Assembly: GCA_050014395.1 (NCBI GenBank)
Contig: JBEKDK010000016.1
Span: 10,467-74,466 of the forward strand
Direction: 5' to 3'
DNA length: 64,000 nucleotides
Source of the DNA: DASPOJ01 sp050014395
Lineage (GTDB): Bacteria; Acidobacteriota; Terriglobia; Acidiferrales; UBA7541
This document shows, one piece after another, positions 1-8,042 of this stretch. Position 1 is the stretch's first letter, and the number at the start of each line of letters is the position of its first letter. The position numbers were made by a program, and so were the translations under genes. The notes beneath the pieces are model-generated. The model was given only the letters and a program-made list of their open reading frames with translations, did not search any database and was not told the DNA's origin.

Positions 1-959
1 ATCTTTTGGCCCAGCAATTGGGATTGATCGCGGTAGCCGAGCATTCGCAGAGCAGCTCTGTTGCAGAACGTGCAGCGCCCCTTGAGATCAAGGCCATAAA
101 TAGCTTCGGCCGTCGAATCGAGGAGGAGCCGCGTGCGCTCATCGCTGGTGCGCAGCGCCGCCTCAGTCTCACAACGAGCCACGATTTCGCTCTGCAATTC
201 AGTGGTCCGCATTTTGACGCGCTCTTCCAGATCGTCTTGGGCGTGCCGCAATTCGTGGTCACGGCGCCCGATTTCGGCCAGCATTCCGTTGAAGCCGTCG
301 ATCAGCACGCCCAGTTCTCCACCGGCATTGCGCTCGGCCCGGATCGAAAAATCCTTCTGCGCTGAAATGATTTTTGCGGTCCACGCGAGCGAGCGAATGG
401 GTTCGGAGATCGAACGCTGCAACCGCGACGCGACGATGATCGCGCACAGCACAAGAACCACCAGCGTTGCGCCGTAACATTCCAGGTCCAAGCGAACGAC
501 GCCGGAAAGTTCAGTCAGATCCGATGCGATGATCACCCGGCCGAGTGATTTCCCGCCCAGGTCGACATGCTGCGAGACAATCAAGCGGTCCGTGGTGAAG
601 CGCGACGCATCCGTGTGCGCCAGAGAATAATTCAATCCGCAGCGGCCATTGTCGCGAAGATACCAAGCGAACAGATTCCCATCCGCGTCGTAGATGCAGG
701 CGGAGGCAACGTGCTCCCGATAGTGGAGTTGCGCGAGGGTGTCTTGAGCCGCCATTGGCTTGCCCGCTTCGAGCGCCGGCACGCTGCTCGAGCCGACTAC
801 CCTAGCCAACGTCTCAAGATCGTGGGTCGACGCCACACGAAACGTGTAAATGTCGTAGGAGACAAATGCGACGATCGCGACAACAAGCGCAGCGCAGGTG
901 ATCGCCGCGACGATCAGGATCAGCTTGGTGCGAATCGTAAATTGTGAGAAGCGTTGCAA
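1..959 (-). CDS. membrane sensor protein with HAMP and PAS domains (3' part outside the window)
   Basis: The minus strand is open from about position 959 to the left edge. It begins with a short cationic stretch, then a hydrophobic helix (LILIVAAITCAALVVAIVAF), followed by an extracytoplasmic region of about 130 residues that resembles CHASE8-type sensor domains. A second helix (ATLVVLVLCAIIVASRL) comes next. After it lies a HAMP linker (SEPIRSLAWTAKIISAQKDF, then a coiled-coil segment with ELGVLIDGFNGML). The visible end is the start of a PAS domain (LLLDSTAEAIYGLDLKGRCTFCNRA, split here only by the edge). The output module, perhaps a histidine kinase or GGDEF, is not visible. No ATG lies near the first helix; a TTG at 959 is my choice and the start is uncertain. 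Family placement of the sensor domain is from memory of such proteins, not a search. Confidence 0.75.
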   Translation of the reverse strand, partial: MQRFSQFTIRTKLILIVAAITCAALVVAIVAFVSYDIYTFRVASTHDLETLARVVGSSSVPALEAGKPMAAQDTLAQLHYREHVASACIYDADGNLFAWYLRDNGRCGLNYSLAHTDASRFTTDRLIVSQHVDLGGKSLGRVIIASDLTELSGVVRLDLECYGATLVVLVLCAIIVASRLQRSISEPIRSLAWTAKIISAQKDFSIRAERNAGGELGVLIDGFNGMLAEIGRRDHELRHAQDDLEERVKMRTTELQSEIVARCETEAALRTSDERTRLLLDSTAEAIYGLDLKGRCTFCNRAALRMLGYRDQSQLLGQK

Positions 960-1305
960 GCTACTGGGCTCCCGCGCTCGGCACCAGGTTGATAGGCCAC
1001 GCGGGAGCAAACTCCGCGAGCGACCGCTGAATGTGTGCTCCGCGCATGGTTCTTCCGGCTATCAGGGGGCAGTTTGGCGGCCAAACCAGGATTGAATTCA
1101 AATTGTGGAACGACGCAACATTCTTAGAATCAATGGTATTCGTGAGGATCGACGTGCTCGCCCGATGAGTGCAAGCGGCGGCTGTTTCGAAGCTAACACC
1201 GCTGCACCGCTACGGCACACCGCCTGACTGTACGCGCCAGGCCCCGAGGCGCGCGGCGTCACAACTTTCGTGGCGAAAATCCTATTGGCGATTCAAAACG
1301 GACGA
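960..1305. other. intergenic region, nothing recognised
   Basis: This gap lies between the start of the left-edge sensor gene and the 3' end of dapD. I see no terminator hairpin with a T-tract, no good sigma-70 promoter and no RNA gene. It should contain the promoter of the sensor gene, which I could not place. Confidence 0.5.
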
Positions 1306-2157
1306 TCAGCGAAGGATATCTTCGAGCTTCACGCGGCCTTCGGTTTTGGCGTCGCGATATTTCACGATCACTCCGGCCTGAAGCGAAAGTCCCCACTTGC
1401 GGCCGAGGGGATGGGTGATGGCTCGCGATCCGGGAACGACGATGGCACCTTCAGGGATCATCAGCGGCGCATCATCGCCGGCGGTGTACAACGCGTTGCG
1501 AACGACGTCATACACAGGGGTGGATGCATTCAGGATCGTGCCGGTGCCGAGCACAGCGCCGCGCTTCACGACGGTGCCTTCATACACGCCGCAATTGCCG
1601 CCGACCAGAACTTCGTCCTCGATGATCACGGGCAGCGCGCCCACCGGCTCGAGCACTCCACCCAACTGCGCGCCGGCGGAGATGTGGCATTTGCGGCCCA
1701 CCTGCGCGCAACTGCCTACGAGCGCGTGGGAATCGATCAGCGTGTCCTCACCGAGATAAGCGCCGGCGTTGACGAACATCGGCGGCATACAGATCACGCC
1801 GCGCGCGACGTAGCAACCATCGCGAATGCTCGAGCCGCCGGGAACAATGCGCACGCCGCTTTCCGCAGAAAATGGCCGCACGGGAAACGTGGATTTATCG
1901 AAGAACGGCTGCTTCGCGCGATCGATGGACATATCCACGATAGCGCCCATGCGAAATCCCAGCAGGATTCCCTTCTTCACCCAGGCGTTCACGCGCCAGC
2001 TGGTTTTTGTGGAGGGATCGGGTTCGGCGGCGCGCACTTCGCCGCGATTCAAAGCGTCCTTGAACGCCTGAAACACCAGAAAGTGGTCGCTGGTGTACCG
2101 CGCCGGCGGCCGATCGAACAGTGGCTCGATCAGCGCTTCAATTTCGCGCGGCAGCAT
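1306..2157 (-). CDS. dapD: 2,3,4,5-tetrahydropyridine-2,6-dicarboxylate N-succinyltransferase
   Basis: DapD succinylates tetrahydrodipicolinate in the succinylase branch of diaminopimelate/lysine synthesis in the cytoplasm. The 283-residue product has a helical N-terminal domain and then the left-handed beta-helix made of hexapeptide repeats. Family blocks include VGSCAQVGRKCHIS, GGVLEP and IIEDEVLVGG, plus a basic C-terminal tail after VIVKYRDAKT. The start chosen is ATG 2157, which has GAGAGG four to five bases upstream; the longer reading from 2187 lacks a good ribosome site. It overlaps the end of dapA by 20 nt, so translation is probably coupled. Last gene of the L-box controlled lysine operon. 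Family assignment is confident. Confidence 0.95.
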   Translation of the reverse strand: MLPREIEALIEPLFDRPPARYTSDHFLVFQAFKDALNRGEVRAAEPDPSTKTSWRVNAWVKKGILLGFRMGAIVDMSIDRAKQPFFDKSTFPVRPFSAESGVRIVPGGSSIRDGCYVARGVICMPPMFVNAGAYLGEDTLIDSHALVGSCAQVGRKCHISAGAQLGGVLEPVGALPVIIEDEVLVGGNCGVYEGTVVKRGAVLGTGTILNASTPVYDVVRNALYTAGDDAPLMIPEGAIVVPGSRAITHPLGRKWGLSLQAGVIVKYRDAKTEGRVKLEDILR

Positions 2158-3040
2158 GAAGCCTCTCGACCATTCCCAGCGATTCAAGCACGGATTGTAA
2201 GCGCGCCAGTGTTTCGGGTTTCGGCGGGACCAGCGGCAAACGCCACACCGGCTCGAGCAATCCCATCAATCCCATCGCCGCTTTTACCGGCATGGGATTT
2301 GTCTCGATAAAATTCGCGTCCATCAATGGCAGCAGGCGGCGATGCAGTGCGCGCGCCTCTGCGAAATTTCCTTCGTTGCATAGCCGCGCGAGACGGGTCA
2401 TCTCCGCGGGAGCCTCATTCGAGGCGACGGAGATCACGCCGCGTCCGCCCAAGGCCATCAGCGGGAGCGTCATCGCATCGTCGCCGGAGAGCACGTCGAA
2501 GCTCGCCGGCGCGGAATTCAGGATCGCGCCCATCTGCGCGATGTTCCCTGAGGCTTCTTTGATGCCGACGATCGTATCGATTTCCGCCAGGCGCTTCACC
2601 GTGGCGGCCTCGATGTTCACGCTCGCGCGGCTCTGCACGCTATACAGCACGATCGGAAGCGCGGTGGCCTCGGCGATCGCTTTGTAATGCTGATAGAGAC
2701 CCTCTTGCGTCGGCTTGTTGTAGTACGGCGAGACGGAGACGATGCCGTCCACGCCCATCGCCGCAAGCTCGCGCACCAACACGATCACTTCAGACGTGTT
2801 GTAGCCGCCGGCGCCGGCGACCACGGGCACTTTGCCCTTGGCTTCTTCGAGCGTGATCTCAACGGTGCGCAAATGTTCTTGACGCGTGAGCGTCGGGCTT
2901 TCTCCCGTGGTGCCGCACGGGCAAACGAAATTGATGCCCGCATCGATTTGCCGGCGCACGAGACGCCGAATCGCCGCCTCGTCGAGCGAGCCATCCCGCC
3001 GAAACGGAGTAACCAGCGCCGTACCGCAACCTGTGAACAT
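2138..3040 (-). CDS. dapA: 4-hydroxy-tetrahydrodipicolinate synthase
   Basis: DapA condenses pyruvate with aspartate semialdehyde, the first committed step of lysine/DAP synthesis. The 300-residue TIM-barrel protein has T44/T45 in GTTGESPT, Y107 in SPYYNKPTQ, Y133, R138 and the Schiff-base lysine K161 in GIKEASG, all at E. coli numbering. One oddity is visible: the usual YNVPGRTG loop after Y133 reads YSVQSRAS here. The catalytic tyrosine and R138 are kept, but the glycine and proline are lost. AGGAG lies five bases before the ATG. It sits 38 nt downstream of dapB and overlaps dapD, within the lysine operon. The family is certain; allosteric or substrate differences from the changed loop are unknown. 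Confidence 0.95.
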   Translation of the reverse strand: MFTGCGTALVTPFRRDGSLDEAAIRRLVRRQIDAGINFVCPCGTTGESPTLTRQEHLRTVEITLEEAKGKVPVVAGAGGYNTSEVIVLVRELAAMGVDGIVSVSPYYNKPTQEGLYQHYKAIAEATALPIVLYSVQSRASVNIEAATVKRLAEIDTIVGIKEASGNIAQMGAILNSAPASFDVLSGDDAMTLPLMALGGRGVISVASNEAPAEMTRLARLCNEGNFAEARALHRRLLPLMDANFIETNPMPVKAAMGLMGLLEPVWRLPLVPPKPETLARLQSVLESLGMVERLHAAARN

Positions 3041-3078
3041 CGCCTGCTCCTATCCGAGAATTCCGCGAGCGGCTGACG

Positions 3079-3780
3079 TCAGCCCAACTCGCCCAGAATC
3101 TCATGAAACTCGTAGAGTCCCTTTTTGCCGATCACCCAGCGCGCCGCGCGCAGCGCTCCGTGCGCGAAACCTTCGCGACTGCGCGCCGTGTGGCGCAGCG
3201 TGATGGTGTCCGCTGGGGAATCGAATCCAATCTCATGCGTGCCGGGAACGGAGCCCACTCGGCTGGAGGAAAGATCCATCGGCCGATTGTAGCCGCTTGC
3301 GCGCATCCTTTCCGCCAACTTCAGCAGAGTGCCGGAAGGCGCGTCTTTCTTCTGCGCGTGATGCATTTCCCAACCCCACGCATGGTAATCGGCGTGCAGG
3401 GCGAAGCGGCGCGCGGCCTCGGCCACCACTTGCATGAATAAATTCACGCCGACGGAAAAATTCGGACCGTACACGACACCTGCACCGCTGCTCTCCACCG
3501 CCGCGCGGACGGACGGCAGTTCGTCATACCAGCCCGTGGCGCCGACAACGGTGTTGATCTTCAGCGCCGCGAGACGCCGCACATTTTCCGCAGCGGTGGC
3601 GGGCGACGAGAATTCGATCGCCACGTCCACACCGCGAAACTTTTCTGCGGTGATTCCCGTGCCGCCCGGATTATCGGCCACATCCAGGCGCAGACGCACC
3701 TCGAAGCCGTGCTGCGGCGCGAGCGATTCGATCAAGCGCCCCATCTTCCCGTATCCGACGATTGCCAATCCCTTTGCCAT
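3079..3780 (-). CDS. dapB: 4-hydroxy-tetrahydrodipicolinate reductase
   Basis: DapB reduces the DapA product with NAD(P)H. The 233-residue protein starts MAKGLAIVGYGKMGRL, a Rossmann dinucleotide-binding turn. It carries the catalytic block MHHAQKKDAPSGT, with the paired histidines and lysine, and VYGPNFSVGVN before it. ATG 3780 is chosen because it begins exactly at the nucleotide-binding strand; a TTG at 3801 would only add an unconserved heptapeptide. It is somewhat shorter than E. coli DapB (about 270 residues), as in many non-proteobacterial versions. It lies between the dapE-like gene (26 nt) and dapA (38 nt) in the lysine operon. Confidence 0.94.
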   Translation of the reverse strand: MAKGLAIVGYGKMGRLIESLAPQHGFEVRLRLDVADNPGGTGITAEKFRGVDVAIEFSSPATAAENVRRLAALKINTVVGATGWYDELPSVRAAVESSGAGVVYGPNFSVGVNLFMQVVAEAARRFALHADYHAWGWEMHHAQKKDAPSGTLLKLAERMRASGYNRPMDLSSSRVGSVPGTHEIGFDSPADTITLRHTARSREGFAHGALRAARWVIGKKGLYEFHEILGELG

Positions 3781-3806
3781 TCCGGTGACCTCGTCTTCCA
3801 ACTATC

Positions 3807-4829
3807 TCACGCGCCGCTGGCGCCATTCGTCAGCAAACGCTTCACCAGGCGCTCATACAAATCGACGGCATCGGACAATGCGCGCTTCGGCACGCGTTCC
3901 TCGCTGGTGTGCGCCATGTGAATGCTGCCCGGACCGATTAGAACCGGCGTGCCCCAGCTCGTGCCGAACGCCGGGATGTCCGTTGCGAAGGAGACCACGG
4001 ACGTCTCAAATCCATCGATCTTGGAAAGCCGCAGCGCCGGAATGCAGATCACTTCGGTCACCTCCGCGCGGTCCTTCACGGCTTCGGCGACGGCGGCGCG
4101 TAGCGGCTCCGGATCACCCACGATGCGAAACATGATTTCCGCCTCCGCGTGGTCGGCCACGACGTTCGGCGCGCGGCCGCCGGAAATCATGCCGATGTTC
4201 AGCGTGGCGCTGCCGAGCAAAGGATCCTGGGGCAGCGGAATTTGCCGAATCGCAGCGAGCGCGTCCAGCAGCGAATCGATTGCGGAATGGCCCATCTCCG
4301 GATACGCGGAATGCGCCATGCGTCCTTGCGCCACGATCTGAAATCGCAGCGCGCCTTTTGCCCCCAGCACCAAACAATTTTCGGTGGGCTCGCCATTGAT
4401 CAAGAATCGCGAGCCGCGCGGATTGCGCGCCGCGACGAAAGCTCCCGCGCTATTGCGCTCTTCGCCGACCACGAACAGCACGCCGAAATCGCGCGTGCCG
4501 GCGGCGAGCAGCCGCTCTGCCGCCGCGATCATCGACGCGATGATGCCCTTCGCGTCGCAGGAACCGCGCCCGTGCACGAATTCGACGTCTTCGCTCGACG
4601 CGAAAAACGGCGGCACGGTATCCATGTGCGTTGAAAGCGTCACGCGCGGCTCGCCCCAGCACGCGAGCACGTTGAAGCGCCCTGGCTCGACGTCCATGCG
4701 TTCGATGCGGCCGCCGTAGGCCGCGGCCAACGCCGACAAATGCGCATACAGGAAATCGCCCACCGGCCCTTCGTGGCCGCTGATCGATTCGATATCTACA
4801 AGCGCGCGCGTTAGCTCGAAAAGATCCAT
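3807..4829 (-). CDS. dapE: M20-family amidohydrolase, probable succinyl-diaminopimelate desuccinylase
   Basis: This is a zinc-dependent M20 peptidase/deacylase of 340 residues. Metal and catalytic motifs are visible: STHMDTVPP (HxD), GRGSCDAKG, GEERNSAGA (the EE pair) and a late H in IHMAHTSEE. A dimerisation domain lies in the middle (GRMAHSAYPEMG). M20 enzymes of this type include DapE, ArgE and LysK, which are hard to separate by motif. Position as first gene of a dapB-dapA-dapD operon behind a lysine riboswitch argues for DapE. ATG 4829 is chosen because MDLFELTRALVDIESISG is the usual family N-terminus. An ATG at 4916 lies inside the riboswitch aptamer and is rejected. No Shine-Dalgarno sequence is obvious before 4829. 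Confidence 0.85.
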   Translation of the reverse strand: MDLFELTRALVDIESISGHEGPVGDFLYAHLSALAAAYGGRIERMDVEPGRFNVLACWGEPRVTLSTHMDTVPPFFASSEDVEFVHGRGSCDAKGIIASMIAAAERLLAAGTRDFGVLFVVGEERNSAGAFVAARNPRGSRFLINGEPTENCLVLGAKGALRFQIVAQGRMAHSAYPEMGHSAIDSLLDALAAIRQIPLPQDPLLGSATLNIGMISGGRAPNVVADHAEAEIMFRIVGDPEPLRAAVAEAVKDRAEVTEVICIPALRLSKIDGFETSVVSFATDIPAFGTSWGTPVLIGPGSIHMAHTSEERVPKRALSDAVDLYERLVKRLLTNGASGA

Positions 4830-4900
4830 CGTCAATTTCAAAACTTTCAGGAGGGAGACGCAGAGAGGAGGAAAACCGCGAAGAAGCTCGGTCGTCGCCT

Positions 4901-5094
4901 CTCGATAGCGCTCCATCCGCTTGTCACGGATGACAGTGGACAGGCCTTAGACCTGCCCCCCAATCGCAGGGGATTCAGCGACCCCGGCGACTTCGGCGGA
5001 CCTTTTGTATCTTAACCGAACCCTTTTCGCCAGGCGTCCGAAGCTGCTCGGAACCGCTCGCCCGGCTACTCGTGGCGTCCGCACCTCTACCAAG
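4901..5094 (-). promoter_or_regulatory. lysine riboswitch (L box) aptamer
   Basis: Read on the minus strand, the leader of the dapE-dapB-dapA-dapD operon carries the conserved L-box blocks in order. These are AGAGGTGCG (5088-5080), GAGTAGCC (5071-5064), GCCGAAGT (4997-4990) and a late CTGTCA element near 4945. The ends close as a P1 helix: CTTGGTAG (5094-5087) pairs over all eight positions, with G-U wobbles, with CTATCGAG (4908-4901). A sigma-70 type promoter at 5104-5133 would start the RNA only a few bases upstream of P1. Lysine binding is expected to turn down the lysine genes. The expression platform (4900-4830) is not clear; a weak ACCG/CGGT hairpin followed by TTTT lies at 4892-4872. 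Confidence 0.87.
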
Positions 5095-5103
5095 AACGCA
5101 TTC

Positions 5104-5133
5104 AGCTTACGTGACGCGCCGCGGGCGTGTCAA
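5104..5133 (-). promoter_or_regulatory. sigma-70 type promoter of the lysine operon
   Basis: Minus strand: TTGACA (5133-5128), an 18-nt spacer, then TAAGCT (5109-5104). The -35 is a perfect consensus and the -10 is weak. Predicted transcription starts near 5097, just before the riboswitch P1 helix, which supports both calls. Confidence 0.6.
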
Positions 5134-5159
5134 TGGAGCGTGCTCGTACCGTATTTCCT

Positions 5160-5187
5160 TTGATAAATCGATGTTAAAGCATAGAAT
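5160..5187 (+). promoter_or_regulatory. sigma-70 type promoter of the radical SAM gene
   Basis: TTGATA (5160-5165), 16-nt spacer, TAGAAT (5182-5187). This gives a leader of about 90 nt before the ATG at 5286. The leader contains a perfect 8-bp inverted repeat, GCGCGCAA at 5215-5222 and TTGCGCGC at 5263-5270. Confidence 0.55.
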
Positions 5188-5285
5188 GCCCCTGCTCTCT
5201 TCCCAGCAAGAACCGCGCGCAACCGATCTCGGGCCATCGACAAAGCAATACAGCGGAGTAGTTTGCGCGCGACGCTTGGAGCGTA

Positions 5286-6887
5286 ATGACGCCAAAAGTC
5301 GTCCTCCTCAATCCGTCTATGCAGACGGCCGGGTACAGCATCATCACGCCGCGATGGCTGTTCGTCATCGCGGAAGCCACGCCCAGAGACATCGTCGGCG
5401 ATCCCATCCTGGTTGACGAAGCCATCGAAGAGTTCGACGCCAGCATTCTGAATCCCGGCGACATTGTGGGAGTCGGCATCACGACGGGCAACGTCGCGCC
5501 GGCGTACGAGGCGGTGCGCCAGGCGAAGGCGCGGGGCGCAACTGTGGTCACCGGCGGCATTCACTCCACGATATTTCCCGACGAGCCGATCGAAATGGGC
5601 GCCGACGCGGTGGTCACAGGCAACGGGGACGTCGTCTGGAACACGGTGGTGCAAGATGCGCTGCGCGGCACGCTGCGGAAACGCTACGATGGCGGGCGCG
5701 TGCCCGGCGAAGGCTTGCTGAAAGCGCGCTGGGATTTGCTCGATCCGCGGCACTACATGTTTGCGACGCTGCAAACCGTCGCGGGCTGTCCGGAGAATTG
5801 CAGCTTCTGCTCGGTATGGGTGACGGAAGGGCGCCAGCCGCGGCAGCGTCTGGCCGACAAGATCATCGAAGAAGCCAACGAATTGTACGATCGCGGCTTC
5901 CGCTTCATCGTTTTCGCCGACGACAATTTCAATCCCTCAACGCTGGGCCGCATCGCGCGTGAGCTGAGCCCGCAAAAAAGAAAAGAGCTTGAGCAGATCC
6001 GGCAAGAGCGCCTGGATTTCTTCGATGAATACGACCGGCGCGTTCCGAAAAATCTCTACGCGTTCACGCAGATGACCGTCGAAGCCACCAGCGATCCCGA
6101 GTATCTCGCGGCCATGCACGACAAGATGCGGATTCGCGGGGCGCTGGTCGGCGTGGAATCGTTTTCCGAAGAAGGACTGAAGAGTGCCAACAAACAATGG
6201 AATCCCACGGGCCAGAGAATGGTGGAGACGATCCAGCAGATTCAGGACGCCGGAATTTGCGTGCTGAGCTCGATCATTTGCGGCTTGGAAACGGACACCG
6301 TCGATACGATTCGCACGATGCGGAATTTCGCGCTCGATTCGGGCACGATGCTGGCGCAATTCCCCGTCTATCACCCATATCCGGGCACGAAAGATTTCTA
6401 CGAGATGGTGACGGACATCAAGAATGTGGAGAAGCCGGGATACACGCCCAAACATCAAACGCGCATTCCCGAAGAGCGCTTCTGGCTGAAGCGCGTGAAC
6501 CCGCTAGACAGGATCAAGCACGCGAACATCAGCCGCACCGATCTGCTGATCGAGAATCAGAAATGCTGGACCTCGTTTTACTCGATCCGGCAAGCGTGGC
6601 GACGCGTGGGCATGGGGCGGCCGGGGACGTGGCCGCTGTTCGGAAAATTTACGTACGTGATGATGTGCCTGGCGTTCCGAAGAATTTACGGCGGACAGGG
6701 CATGGCCGCCGACGGCGTTCGCCGAAAACGTTTGGGCGTCACGACGAAAGTGATCATCAAACTTGGCTTGGCCACGTACAACCACTTCTACCGAAAAGAG
6801 CTGGGCGGCCGCATCGGCCAACCGTGGGCGCAAACCGCTCGACCCTCAGCGCAACCTTCAATCGACACACCCTCCGCACCGAACTAA
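5286..6887 (+). CDS. B12-binding-domain radical SAM protein
   Basis: 533 residues. An N-terminal Rossmann-like cobalamin-binding domain (about 1-125, with VVTGGIHSTIFPDE) precedes a radical SAM TIM-barrel. The barrel has the cluster motif GCPENCSFC (C168, C172, C175, CX3CX2C). The usual DxHxxG cobalamin ligand motif is not visible, as in several class B enzymes that bind B12 base-off without histidine. A ~130-residue C-terminal region with hydrophobic stretches follows. Such enzymes methylate or rearrange unactivated carbons in lipids, cofactors or natural products; the substrate cannot be told here. GGAG lies just before ATG 5286. Its stop overlaps the converging outer-membrane protein gene by 4 nt (interlocked stop codons at 6884-6887). 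Confidence 0.85.
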   Translation: MTPKVVLLNPSMQTAGYSIITPRWLFVIAEATPRDIVGDPILVDEAIEEFDASILNPGDIVGVGITTGNVAPAYEAVRQAKARGATVVTGGIHSTIFPDEPIEMGADAVVTGNGDVVWNTVVQDALRGTLRKRYDGGRVPGEGLLKARWDLLDPRHYMFATLQTVAGCPENCSFCSVWVTEGRQPRQRLADKIIEEANELYDRGFRFIVFADDNFNPSTLGRIARELSPQKRKELEQIRQERLDFFDEYDRRVPKNLYAFTQMTVEATSDPEYLAAMHDKMRIRGALVGVESFSEEGLKSANKQWNPTGQRMVETIQQIQDAGICVLSSIICGLETDTVDTIRTMRNFALDSGTMLAQFPVYHPYPGTKDFYEMVTDIKNVEKPGYTPKHQTRIPEERFWLKRVNPLDRIKHANISRTDLLIENQKCWTSFYSIRQAWRRVGMGRPGTWPLFGKFTYVMMCLAFRRIYGGQGMAADGVRRKRLGVTTKVIIKLGLATYNHFYRKELGGRIGQPWAQTARPSAQPSIDTPSAPN

Positions 6888-7741
6888 AAAGGCAGGCGCA
6901 GCGAGAGAATGCCGTTGTGGTTGTTGGTGTGAAAATGCGTCGCGGCAATTTGAAAGCCGCCGCCAACCGTAAAGTTCAACCTTCTCCAAATATGAAGTCT
7001 CCCGATAACGAGGCCAGGAGTCACAAATGTTTGCTTCTTTCCGTCGTTCTTGCCCTCCGCGAACAGCGATGAATTGAACTCCACTTCGGGCCAGAACTTG
7101 CGAAGCACTCGGTACTGAAGAGCATTGTTCCAGTTGTAGGTTCTTCCGATCACGGCGGTATCGCCCGCCGGCAGTGTGGCGCCAAGGGTTCCCTGAACGT
7201 CGAAATAGCCGAAGCCCTTTCCGTAGGCAATCGTCGGCGTAAGGATTGCGCGCAGCGCTCCATTGCCATGCGTCCCAGTGGGCGCGCTCACGGCGAAGAA
7301 TGCCGTCAGGATGTAGTTGCCGTGCTTCTCATCGGCAGACAGCAACCGATACTTGATCAAAGCTTGAAAATCGCCGAAGCCGTTGGGGACAGCCGGATTG
7401 TTGTGCACGACGTACGGAGGCACGCTGAAGATCACCTCCACCCTCTTAAGAGGAATCAATTCCAGACCTTTGCTGCCGCCGTAGTTTTCGGCAGTAATGC
7501 CGGCATTGCTTCTCTGCCACGCAACATCGTAGCGAAACTCCTCTTCAAGCCGCGGCGTTGTCGTGGCCACGGGAGTGATCCAGTGAGGCTGCTCCGATTG
7601 TGTCTCATCCACGCGAGCGAACCATTTGCCGATACAGCTCGAATCATTTGTGCTGGCGGTCTGGCTTCCGGTACTTTGACCGAAAGCGAAAATCGGCAAT
7701 AGCAAGAGTGCGGTGATCGCGATTACTGGATGCCAGCGCAT
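6884..7741 (-). CDS. secreted outer-membrane beta-barrel-like protein
   Basis: 285 residues starting with a signal peptide (MRWHPVIAITALLLLPIFAFGQ). The mature part is rich in alternating polar/aromatic strands and ends in LSLRLPF, a C-terminal phenylalanine typical of outer-membrane barrels. Blocks such as GFGDFQALIKYRLL and GYFDVQGTLGATLP resemble the MetA-pathway/transporter barrel family seen often in Acidobacteriota; this is recollection, not a search. ATG 7741 is chosen because it opens the signal peptide, 12 codons inside the longest frame. It is a single gene, convergent with the radical SAM gene. Function is unknown. Confidence 0.7.
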   Translation of the reverse strand: MRWHPVIAITALLLLPIFAFGQSTGSQTASTNDSSCIGKWFARVDETQSEQPHWITPVATTTPRLEEEFRYDVAWQRSNAGITAENYGGSKGLELIPLKRVEVIFSVPPYVVHNNPAVPNGFGDFQALIKYRLLSADEKHGNYILTAFFAVSAPTGTHGNGALRAILTPTIAYGKGFGYFDVQGTLGATLPAGDTAVIGRTYNWNNALQYRVLRKFWPEVEFNSSLFAEGKNDGKKQTFVTPGLVIGRLHIWRRLNFTVGGGFQIAATHFHTNNHNGILSLRLPF

Positions 7742-7829
7742 GTCTGTGCAATGCTCCCTTCTCCCAAAGAGTGTCACGACAATCCCTGCTCAGTTGTTGA
7801 GGCGCCGTACCGCGGCCTCACGTGCCCCG

Positions 7830-7873
7830 AAAAAACAAAGGGCCCGCGCACCAGACAGACTGGCGAGCGGGCC
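7830..7873 (-). terminator. intrinsic terminator of the encapsulin/cysteine desulfurase operon
   Basis: The minus strand forms a two-part stem: GGCCCGC (7873-7867) with GCGGGCC (7847-7841), and inside it CCAG with CTGG (7863-7860 and 7854-7851). It is followed by a T-rich tract reading TTTGTTTTTT (about 7839-7830). It lies about 170 nt beyond the cysteine desulfurase stop codon. The rest of 7742-8042 holds nothing else that I recognise. Confidence 0.8.
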
Positions 7874-8042
7874 GATTCGCGAACGTTGCGAAATCCTTGT
7901 GGCTAAGAGGTCATTCGCCTCCGCGCCCGCCCAGCAAGCTAGTGGCTCGGTGCATGGGGCGGCGACAACATGCTAGGAATCCAAACTGCCTATTGCTCAC
8001 GGAATTAGAATTCCACCTCAAGATAAACTCCTTTGCGATTCG

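Noticed and set aside
1270..2310. 346-codon plus-strand ORF
   Set aside because: It is the shadow of dapD and dapA, which have unmistakable motifs on the other strand.
4830..4916. ATG 4916 as start of the M20 gene
   Set aside because: It lies inside the riboswitch aptamer just before the 3' strand of P1, and the added residues do not match the family.
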